Shown here piece after piece: positions 46,301 to 58,300 of a DNA stretch of 64,000 nt (position 1 is the stretch's first letter; every line of letters starts with the position of its first letter). The notes beneath the pieces were generated by a model. That model saw only the letters and a list, made by a program, of their open reading frames with translations, had not been told where the DNA came from and made no database searches. Made by a program: the position numbers and the translations under genes. Source of the DNA: Baylisascaris procyonis (lineage: Eukaryota > Nematoda > Chromadorea > Rhabditida > Ascarididae); NCBI GenBank assembly GCA_037389465.1, contig JAZARR010000200.1, forward strand, positions 1,285,001-1,349,000, written 5' to 3'.

Positions 46301-49300
46301 GGGTGCATGAGTTAATGTGAATTATACGTATTTGGTAGGGTTGAAAGTTGTACATGATAGAGACAAGATGCAGCCGGATGGAGCTAGGAGCTATGAAGCA
46401 CACATATTTTCTGACTGAAAAAATGAGCAATTAATGGCACCTTTTATAGATAAATTTAAGCAATTGGAACGCCTTTAGAGAGTTAATTATAAGCAGATAG
46501 CTGCTTGATCCGACGATATGACAAGCTTTCTTTCTGAATTTGGTGGAAAAAATGAAAAGAATTCACAAAAATAACGTTATTTTAAAAATTTGCTAAGATT
46601 CTGTATCTCTCTAAGAATCGATGTATCGAATTTCTCTTATAGTCGAGATCATATAATTTGTTGAAAAAAAGTGAATAGTTAAATTGCCCTACAAAATCGG
46701 CTTAATTGACAAAAGCTGAAAGTTGTAAACGATAGAGACAGTATGCCTTGTTTGCCGTGTCATAGGTCATGTAAAAAATATCGTTAAAGAATTCTTACAA
46801 ATTAACAGTTTTTTTTTCATTTTCTAAAAGTAATGAGGAGTAAAAAAAGCGAAATATAAGGTGAATTTCAGTTCGGAAGTAATTGGATGGTTAAAAAGCC
46901 AACTAAGCCAAGACTATTTAACAATTGAACTGCATAATTGCCAATTGCAAATAAGTGAATTCTCGAAATAAAACGCTCGAATATATTTTCAGAGCAGCCA
47001 ATTTTCATACCGCGGCCATATCGAAACGAGACAACGCGAAGCCCTCCTATCACTCAACGTACTATTGGTCGTACTATGGCTCCTGTGAGAATAGTAACAC
47101 AACCACCGTAAGAATTTTTCTGTAGAGATTTTTGTCAGGTATACGGTAACACATAGCCGGTATATAACATAAGCGTGTTTAGTTTTGCCGACACTCTAGC
47201 TTAATTCGTGGATGTTAGGCATAGCTTCCTAATTCATAAAGACAGGGAAAAGTGTGCTTTCAAGACTATGAATCGCAGAAATACGACCATCGTCGAATAG
47301 CTGCGCTGAAGAAAATCGTTGATCATAAACGATTGAGAACTTTATCGAATATGAATTTCCTTACGAAATTTTAAGTTTTCCGTATTTTTTTTCTCTGGGT
47401 CTATGGAAAAATTTTTCAAAAGTTATGATGATTTCTCAAATTGTCAAAAACCTATTTTCTTATCATGCCAAAGGTTTCTCGCTGTAAAATGTCGTTAGTA
47501 ATTCGATATTCTCAATCAGTTGTGACATTCTACGATTAAATAGGATGGTGTTACGTTAAATCTATCCTAGAAACGTCGTTTCAAAGAAAATATACACTGA
47601 TGTGAAATATAGAAATATTTCGTTTATAATTTTTCATTGCTAATTATGTTTCCGCATTATCATTTGCCCGAAAAAAATGGTAGGGGAGGGGATAGGGGGA
47701 ACGGCTAGAGAGGAGAGGATGGGAGTGGCGAGAGAGGACGAAGGCATATCCTCAGATGGCAACCATTTGATATTGTATCGCTGCTATTATTTTTGATCAT
47801 TTTGAAAGAAATGAGTATGATTGCATTCCTCAACTATTAAGCAATTGTAACTCTCTCTAAATGTAATTATAATTTTTATTATATTATTTTAATCAGAAAT
47901 TTTTACCATGCGGAATATTTTATCAGAAATTTTCATTGTTTTAGCACAAGTTTTTTTTTCCATCACAAATGAAAAAGTTTTAATTTCTATGGAATTTTTT
48001 CTTGCAACTATATATCCTACGAGTGAATAGTTTTCATTTAAGAGTAATTGATTTCGATGTTTTTATATTTATTTACTTATTTTAGGCAAATAAGAACAAC
48101 ACATTCACCATCGACACAACCACCACGACCACAGGTTGCAATTTTTCCTCTCCTGTTGTCTCTTTTCTTTCCGCAATTTCTTTTAGATATGCGAAATTTA
48201 TTATGCATCCCTACAGATATGCGAAGAAAACGTTTTTGCAAAATGCACTTCTAGCTTTCTTCAGCAGAACCAGTGGGTTAAATTAAAATATTAGCAAACG
48301 AAACAATGCTGGGGTCGCTGCAAGCGAAAAATCACGAATTCATCCATGTCAGTGGGTAGAGGTTTTCATAGGCCATCAAAAAACAGAGGTTATCACTTCA
48401 GTCTGAGCCAGATATAGTTATCTGCAACCTCAAATCCGATCAATATCAATTCGAATTTGATTGTTTGCATCATGCGCCCAGAATTTATCTAATAGGGTGG
48501 TAGCAAATAAAACCATGTGTTTTATTCAAATGGTACAGCGCTCACGCAATGAGCGAAGAGATTCGGGTTCATCCCTCATGCGGACGGGATTTTTGATTGG
48601 CCATCAAAAAGCGAGCACATCATTACAAATATGCATTTATAAAATAGGTACTGTAAATGAATGAAGTAAAGAGACGTGTTTTTTTAATGCTAAGCTTGTA
48701 GTCTTGATTCAATTTTCGACAATTTTTCAGCCACCACAACAGCCAAAACCAATCCAAGTGGTAGAGCCACAACCTCAACCTCAACAAACGGAATCTGTGC
48801 AACCGCAGCCACAGCCTCAATTCCAACCAGTGTCTCCGGTGAAACCACAAGTGCAGTCTATTCCTCAAGTTCGACCCACACAACCGTTGCAATCGAGACC
48901 CCCACCCCAAACTCCTCAACAACAACAGCAAACAACCCCCTCGTAAGTACATTTGCTACCAATCTTTCTTCCACGAATCTCTTGTCCGCCTAATTTAGCT
49001 TAAAATCAAGCGTAATGGCATAATCCAACGAGTTTTTTGTTTTATTTTATTGCGGCTCTGAACTCATCATTTTCAATCCGACGGATTTAAATAATTTTTT
49101 CTTATAACGAATATATATTGCTTGGTTTCTTCACGTGCTTTATGTAGAACATATTATATAATGGTGCAATCATTAGAGCATTATAGGCTATTGTTTGTTA
49201 CTGGAATGAAATCAAAATGGAAGCGGAAGATAAAAAGAAATCGACAGATGTCTAGTTGGAGGTGGGAGCCCGTTATGCTGTTGATGAATTGAAGCAATAT

Positions 49301-52300
49301 AGCCGTAAAAATGAACGTCTTCGAATGTCTTGTAAGCATTAGTCGACTGATGTTCAATGATACGCCTCTATTGTTCATTGCTATTTGAAGATAACAATTT
49401 TTATATCCTCAAAAGTTTCGATTCATTGAAAATTACATATACTTTATGATCTGTTTCGTTTATATCACACAAGAAATATTTCAGGTGGAGTGTTGCTCAG
49501 CAATCACAACAATCGATTACTCCTCAATCAACAGCGGTTTGCTACTTTATTAATTTTCCACAAATGCGTTGCTGTTATATAGAAGAAAAAAAAATTTCAT
49601 TCAAAAATTCAGTTTTATATCGGAAAAATACATATTTAAATATAATTATATTTAAATATAATCATTTCTATCCTAATTGAAAAATAATATTTATTTTAAA
49701 CAAATAAATATTCAATAAAGAGGTATTAAACAGATCAACTCTTAAGTATTCTAATGAATCGACGAGTATATATGCGATGATAATAGATAATAGAGCGTAA
49801 AGCATTATGAATATATTTACAGCAATCAACGATCGTTGTAATTAGATAATCTTTCGAATGGATCAGTCTAACGTATCGATTTTGGAACTCTTTGAGAAAT
49901 TTTTAAATTGTTTTTATAAAAAATTGCGATTTTTTTTCCATTATGCACTCACTCACTCACTTATGCACACACACACACTCTTTTTCTTTGAATAATATCA
50001 TTAAAAAAACTATCTGTTGATGATATAAACTTAATGAATGAATTTACTAATATTGAAATCACATATTCTATAATATTCGTCACTATCATGCGATTTGCTT
50101 TGCTTTATTGAAATATTCTAGATATATTTAGCTATCACAATTTTCTATTATCTTGTTTTTTGCTGCATATTTATTAGCACTCTTCAAATCGATGAAAATT
50201 ACGATAATTCACCATTTCCAATTATAAAGCAATTTTTACTCTTCGTCTAGTTGAACATGTTGTTCGATTTCCGCGTATTTGAATTGAATGCACTAAAAAA
50301 ATAATTTGCATTTCTGAATTGAAAAAAAAAAATTTTTTTTTTTGCTAAATTTTTATAATTTTGTTTAGGCATATCAAATATAGGTATATTGTTTAGCTCA
50401 TCAAATAAATGTATATTTATGAAATGTGTTCAAGTAGTCAAGAAATAAAAATTGCTGAATAACAACTATTTCTTCCTATTCGAATCTTTTTTTTTTCTTT
50501 TCTTTTAAATTCGACCAATAATAAGTCATATTTGCAACGATACGTGCCGGACTATACAGCGATTACCTAAATGGCCAAACGAAATGCCCCGATCGGATAG
50601 TGGTCACCCCGATAGGCCAAAAATGAGTGATGGATGGCGATGTTATGCACGCCCAGATCAATTAGAAGCGGGCGGGGAATGGAAATGTTACGAGCGACCA
50701 AATTATCGAAATGAGGTGCTAAATGAGGTTCTGTTTTTTGATGAGAATGCAATTCATAATTTGCAGAAATTTCTTTATAAGGTAGAACTTTTCTAAAAGT
50801 AATTGCATTACCTGTTCAAATATTGTTATACTTTATGGAATGCAAGTATCCTCACATCTTGAATTTACTTAAAAAGATGAGCAGGAAGCTGATCGTTAGG
50901 ATATATGAGATATGAAGGGAAAATTTTCGAATATTCATAAAAATATGGGGAAAATAAAGAATTAAAATTTAATCGCTTAATTTTTCTTTACCAAATCGAA
51001 ATTTTCCAATTGAAGTATATTTTTGCATATTTACTTTATTTATAAAAGTTATAAATTTTTGGAGGAATCCACTGCAACTTCAACTTCATTTCTTTTCGCC
51101 GTAGTTAGATGTAGTGCTATTTAGCTATCAAATCTCGCCTGTCCCCCTCTCCAGTATCTAACGACAACGAAAGCTGAAATGTTCGTGTTTTTTAAGTTGA
51201 TCTAATTAAGCCTACCTGTTATTTGCTTGCTGGATGAAGTTCCCTCGCTTATTTAGTGGACTACTCACTCACATTTGCTTCGGTGGGTTTTTTTTTTAAT
51301 TGGGCGGTTCGTTTTTTGTTGAGAGCGACTGCATGGAAATCAAAAAAAAAAAAAGAACAAAAAACTTGTTAAAGTCAACTGATTCAGAAACGTATCAAGT
51401 GTTTGAGCATATAGGTGAGTTTACAATCCCTTCAATTTATGAGCGGAAATGGGAAAAGGAGTATGTAAAAACTTTCTTATCTTATTATTATTTATGCTTG
51501 TGACAAGCTTTCTTTCTTCTTTTTTTTTTTTTAGTGATGATTGAATCGAAATAAGCATAAAAGTCGATTTTCTGAGGAGATAAAATTTTTTTTTCAGTAC
51601 AGTGTGAAGGTATGAGGAAGGAAGCATAGGGAGCAAATCTTTATAATTTAGTTCACAAAGTATGAATATCGGGATCTAAATATTTGGAAATTTTCTAATT
51701 GTAAGAGCTAGCGTTAATCTGAGACTCCGAATGCTGGCAGAATCAAAGTGTTTGCTTCAACTATAAAGTTTGCTCTTCTATAGCATCTTCGAGGTGGAAT
51801 GTTGTATTTGTAGACGAATGTATTTTGCAAGAAAAAAGTTCTTTATTGCGACCTCCGAATGCGATAACTTCGATTAAGATAGAAGTTTGAGGTGTTTTAA
51901 AATGTCGTAGTTCAGGATCATGCGATTGATTTCTGCAACAGGTGTGAAAACGACCACGTGTAACTGCCTTTAAATTTCGTTTGAATCAGCGTAATAGGCC
52001 TCGATTTGAGAACATAAAGGTAAACAGGTGATCTCTATTGCTCTTTTTTTCCGTTGCAAAGCAGGAACGGAAGAGGAAAAAATGATTTTTTTCTAAAAGA
52101 AATGAAGAAAAGTTTTTACATAACGAAATTAAAGTTCTTACATCTTCAGCACAATTCTTCAGTAAGAGTTTGAGAGAAATTAGTTTTCAAAAATGCTAAT
52201 GGCGCGGATACTCAACGAGTGATTGCATTTGATTCAGATTTTCATTAACGAAACAATAATTAATTGTGTTTTAAAACATTTTTTTGCATGTTCAGATTTT

Positions 52301-55300
52301 TTATTTCAATAATGATCTCTTTTTTTTGCATATTCAAATTTTTTGTTTCACTAATTGCTCATTGATATAAGGTTATTAACAAGATTATATAATCTACAGA
52401 TGATATTAAACTATATTGTTAGATTCAACTTTCATGCAGTCGATTTATTTATAACACATTTTAACTGATCGGTTTCCTTATTGCATTCTCCAGCTTTGTG
52501 CTGAATTTATCAGAGGGTAATATTGACGGGTGTAACATTGTATAACCGCTTGCAAGCGAAACCTATCGCCATCTAACACTATATTTGGCCTATTGGGGAT
52601 ACCGTATAGAGGCATGCCACAATAATTAACATTCTCGCTTAAAATAAAAAAATTTTTTTTCCACACTCAATAAAATTTGAAAACTTCCTCACGTCTATAG
52701 TATGATATGCAAATTTATCGCCCTTTTAATAATCTAAAATTTGCATAAATTCCCACCTATTTCCTTTTCCACTTAGAAAAATTTAATATGCCGAAACGTT
52801 AATTATCATACAACAACGTTTTTTCCCACGCCTTTGCAATATCTCATTATCGAATGAATACCTTTATGGGTGATATATCAGGAACTAATCGTGTGAATGA
52901 AACTAATACCAAAATAAACTTTTATGCAAAATACACAACGCTCTTCAATATTATCATATCTATGTTTAGATTACCAAATTGCAAGAATAATAGCAATTAA
53001 TGCTTTCCTTATCATTGCGCGATTTTATCTTTAAATTCAAGTATCATCGTTATGTATTTCGACTTTCGAACAATGCGTGCACTCACAGCAGAAGCATTTT
53101 TTTGATTTGAGTTTCCGGTTTTGTTTTCCGCCACATTTTTTTGATTTGTTTTGAAACATTTAAATGCATCGATCGCAGAGAGTTAAGAAGGAGGGGGTAG
53201 GGAAGGAGGGTGAGGCTTCTGTCCACATATTTGTGCTGTGAATGCACTCAGGTTGGATTGACATAGTGTGCGGTGTGCAATTAACCACTCAATGCGAGGT
53301 TAGCTTGAGCACTAAATTGAAGAGTACGCCGGTCAAGCAAATGATGCCACATCAGACGCAAAATGTTCCCGAACAACCAACTCAACAACAACAACAGCTG
53401 CAACAACAACGACAACAACAACAGCAACGACAACGGCAACAACAACAACAACAACAAGATCAACGACAACAACCGCAGCAAGTGCAGAAACAATCACAGC
53501 AGCTATTGGAACAGCAACAAGGGGCTCAAAAACAGCAGCAACAACAGCGCCACCTCCAGCAAAAGCAAAAACTTCAATTGCAAAGGCTGCAGCTACAGCA
53601 AAAGCTGCTGCAAGAGCAACAGCAGCGATTGCAACAGCAAGCAGAGCAGCTTCAGAAGCAACGATTAAAGCAACAGAAAGAGTTCAAATTGTTGCAACAA
53701 CAACGACAAGAGTTTCTTGAACAACAGCGACAATGGCGAGAGGAACAACGTCAGGTTCAACAACGACCACATCCATTGCCACCTTTCGCACCACCTCGCC
53801 ATATTGTGCCACAATCTCAGTCTCAAACGCTTTCGCCTACCTCATTCGGTCAAATCGCATCACAAACTGCACTCACCTCATCACCGAAACAACAACTTCA
53901 AGCACCACATCGGCGTGTTACAACTGAAGCACCGTCCCATGTTGCACGCCTTCCACTTCAGGTATCCATCGTAAGGACCTGAGGTTTTCAATAGGAAAGA
54001 TAGTGACGAAAAATCTATTTTTGGAAGCTTACCGTCGACACTGACGAAATAAACTGAATTTTCGCCAATTTGGCCATCATGTCAAGCTCCAATTGTAGAG
54101 AGGCGGTAGACTTTTTTCTGATAGATCGAACAATGCAAACTGCTATCTTCATGACAAGAGTCATACCTCAGCACTTCGACATTTTCTTATTTCATTCGCA
54201 AGAATGCACTGTGTGCTGTGAAGCTTTCACTTTAAAACGCTAGGCACGAAATAGAGCATCGAATACCTATTGCCCAACTTCTTCAAAACTGCTTTGAGAT
54301 CGCTCGTTAACCTCTGCGGACATAACACTTCTGAGCCTTATATCAACTGCTTTTAGATAAAGTGCGCATCTTTCAACTTTCTGGAGAAGAGGATGGGCTT
54401 CTTGGGTTAGGACTGAAGATTGGAGGGTGGTGGGAGGAAGGGGAGGGATTGTTGAGTGTACGATGTGATTCTCTAAGCAAGCAAACTAGGACACAATCCA
54501 AGAACCAGGGTGCATAGCGATCCCTTCTGAAAGATGGATTCAGTAGCTTTGATCGGCAATATTTGATTGCCAATTTTTAAGTTCTCATTATCGAAGAGTT
54601 CAATTTGTAGAATTTGACGATCTTTACTAATTTTTTTTTAGTAAATGGTAGTGTTTGAGTTCTTCCTATAGCATCTACGGAAATCTCTTTGTTAATGCGA
54701 GGAGTTGGTGTTAAACAATATAAAGCGTGTTATAAATGTGTGTTAGAAAATTTCATTCTATACCCCGCTAAGTGTTTAAAATATGACGGATTAATTAAGA
54801 GAATATTTCATATTACTATTAATAAAATCATTATACCAAAATATTCTAAAGCATGCATTCTTAGCAACAACAACAGCAGCCTATTACTTTACCGCCAACT
54901 TTACCGCCATTCCCACAACCACCACGGCAACCAATCAGGCCACGACCTCAACCCCCTCATTCACCACCTCGTATTCATGTGCCACCTCACACACCGCCAA
55001 TTATGGCACAAAATCTTCGAACAGGAGGTTAGTGCATACTAGAGCATCTTGAACGCTTTCTTACAATACTCATCTTCAGCAATTCAAAAATTTTGATTTT
55101 ACCTTTCACTTCTGAACAAAATTGATGCTATCAGATAAGTCAGAAAATTCAATAAATTCAAGTCGTATAGCCCGTTTTTTCTTGATAGTCATATTTATAT
55201 CGGGGTCCTTTTTGGATGGAATAGTCGTTCCTTAGAGGAAATGACAGAATATTTGTTGTGGAAGGTACAATAAAATCCGTGTGGTCAGTTCGTCATCAGT

Positions 55301-58300
55301 TGGTCACTTACAGTACATCTAATGTAAGCACCAAGTTGTGCTCATTAACAATAAAGAGAAGTTTTTTGCTAAAATTTTGTCAACTCTAATTTTTTTCCGT
55401 TATAATCAAATGTTTCCAATTATTGATTCGTTCAGATCGAAAGCAAAATTCTGCCTATACACCTTTTTGCATATCCGAAAGATGAATTGCTTCATATGTC
55501 TTTCTTTAAAAATTTTTTAATGCATAAATGAATTTATATTTTTAAGTGTGTCATGCATCAATCTTTTATATTTCTTCACCAATGCAATCTCCATCACGAC
55601 TCACATTCACTCATTTTGCAATCGCCATATCGGTTGATCAATGCGCAAGAACATGTCATGAATTCAATTGTGCTGTAAGTCTAAAGTTTAAACTTATTTG
55701 CTAGAGTTTTGTAATTTCGTACGCCTAAAATTATTGCAAATAGAAATAAACCTGAAAGTTATTGATATAATTTTTCTATTTTGTTAGGCTCATGAAAGTG
55801 TGATGAAGAGTTATTGGGTATAAAAGGTAGACGGGAAATGCGTATATAGATGGGTGGAGTTGTCATGCGGGAGATGAATAAATATTGAAGTATAGGGGAG
55901 ATTCATTGATCAAATAACAATCTTCATCGAAAATATTCGTAAATAATATTTACTTTATAATTCTTTATTATTAAATATAAATTTGATGCTCATTTCATAA
56001 CTTTTTTTGAAGGAATTTATTAGTACATCAATTTTGCCAATTTTATACTCATATGATAAGCAGTTTAATTCGGTTGAAAGTATACAATCAGCTGGCAGCA
56101 TATTGACCGGAAGTTTTTTTCCTTTGTCAACGTGATCCTCTTATAGTTTGCTTAGTATAGGATATCGTTTAATGGCTAAATATTCTTAGAGTTCCTCATC
56201 TCTTCTTCCACTCTCTCACCTTTTTTTGTTCATTCTACCATTTTATATCATTTCTATTTTCGCTTATCATTTATTCATCAGGACTGATAAGGATTTACAG
56301 ATCGCACACTATGATCCGTCAAATGGTCACTGCCAATTCAATCCGTCTACAGCGTTCTCTGTGCGTGAAGGACAATGTCCAAGATGGCCTGCAGTTCATT
56401 ATAGGTTATCATTTTAAACTTTACTGAACATTGTCCACAACTCTAGTGTATTTATCCATGCTGGACTTGCTATAGTTTGTCTTACTAATAATAAGTTGTG
56501 ATGCGTTTTCGACCACTTTCTGCTTGCGGACAAATGCAAGGCGAAATCACCGCGTTACCTTAAGGGGTAATAACTCATTCTGTGTATTATGAGAATCCCG
56601 CTCGAAAAATGTGAATAATAACGTCTTTCCACATTTCGCGAAAGCGATAACTTATACGGTCGAATGAAATGCCTGACCCGCATCCACGGGAATAGCTAGG
56701 GCAAGATCGCTGGTCACCATGGCTGCTAAACATTACAGGGAAGCACCCCCCTACGTCTCCTCTTTCGTAGTTCCCCGTAAGTAGTGGTCGCCGCATTCAT
56801 CTTAAAAGATATCCTTATATTATACCGTTGATGATACCTTTTCGCAAGTGATGTAAAATTTTTGCTGACAAAGCCAAATACCTTATTGTTTTTATTAAAT
56901 TTCTCGTCTAGTATATGGAAAGCAGATATATCACATATCAGGAATAATCCAAAATGAATCACTATAACTAATGGCATGTTTTTAAATGATAGAAATGATT
57001 TTTTTGTTGAGCTTTTTTAAGTGAATACTTTCTTGATGTTGGAATATAGTCGTAAATACTTAATTGTTATAGAGCTTTTTTTCGAAAATATACTACATCC
57101 ATCGATGTGAACATGTCTTGAAAACTTAACTGCCACACTTGGTGTCACCTCCTCTAAAAAATATGTGGGACGACCACCTGCCTGCGCAAGGCTTACCGGA
57201 TCCCGAACGCCATCTGTCGCACTGCTACCATGAGTACCCCCGAGACACCTAGTCCCGTTTTCATTTTACTGCGCGAAGAACTGAAGAGACCGTGGTACTG
57301 CCGGACGGTCGAAGGACTACCTTCAACGCACACAATATGAAATGGGTTTATCGGCGTGAGAAGCAGAGAAATATGCGTGATATGAAAGAGCAGAGAAAAT
57401 CAGGTATCAGTGAGGTAGACGCAAAAGAGCAGTTGCTGCGTGGTCGTTTCCTACAAAATTTTTTATTCGGAGGAAATTTACTGTTATGTTTGCTAAATTT
57501 TTTAATGCAATAAAATTATAATATTTTCAGAAATAATGTTGTCACGACAGAAGCAATTCGAATCTTCTGTGTGCAATGCCATAGACCATGTAAGAAATCA
57601 TCTCAATATTTTCGCACAATTCATCGTGATCACATATGAAATATACATGAAAGAAATTCTTATTTCGTAAAAAAACTTTCACAATTATCGAAATCTTTTC
57701 TCTAAAGCTCATAATAAAATACCTAAATATTACCGAGTAATTTTCTTGAATTAATTTATTTAGTCTCATAAAATTCATAACTATGAGCCTTTGACGTTCA
57801 TAAAATAGAAATATTGGCTTAAGACTAATTGCGTTTTGTAAGGAAGTTTGTTCAAGTGATGCATCTATCCCATGTAATACATCCTATCAAAGTGATGCAT
57901 CCGTAAAACTTTTGAGATATCAAAATTATTTCTGTCGTAATGGTAGTTAACTGTGATCTTAGTGGATGCAAGGTCGATTCCGATGAAAGAGCATTGAAAA
58001 ATTGATGAAAAATTTGAAAGAGTTGTTGATGAGCATAAAATCACACTTTCAGTTAGGCGAGAACGTGGTAGAACTCGTGGTGGTCGATTCCGTACGAGGA
58101 TAGTTCAAACTCAATTCACCGGAAGGTCTCTTTATCTTAATTCATAGGTTAATTGAGGTTTTTCCACATCCTTGTCATTTGAAGAGGCTCATCATTAAAC
58201 AGCCTTTACTCCTCATATTTCCGTTAGCACCTCCAGAATAAAAAAATTTTAGTATGTTTAATGAATTGTATTTTTGCTTTTTATTATTATTCTTCTCTCT

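Noticed and set aside
53281..53974. Other-frame and antisense open frames over the CAA/CAG-rich exon
   Set aside because: Shadows of the polyQ frame, which is the only one that joins neighbouring exons in phase.
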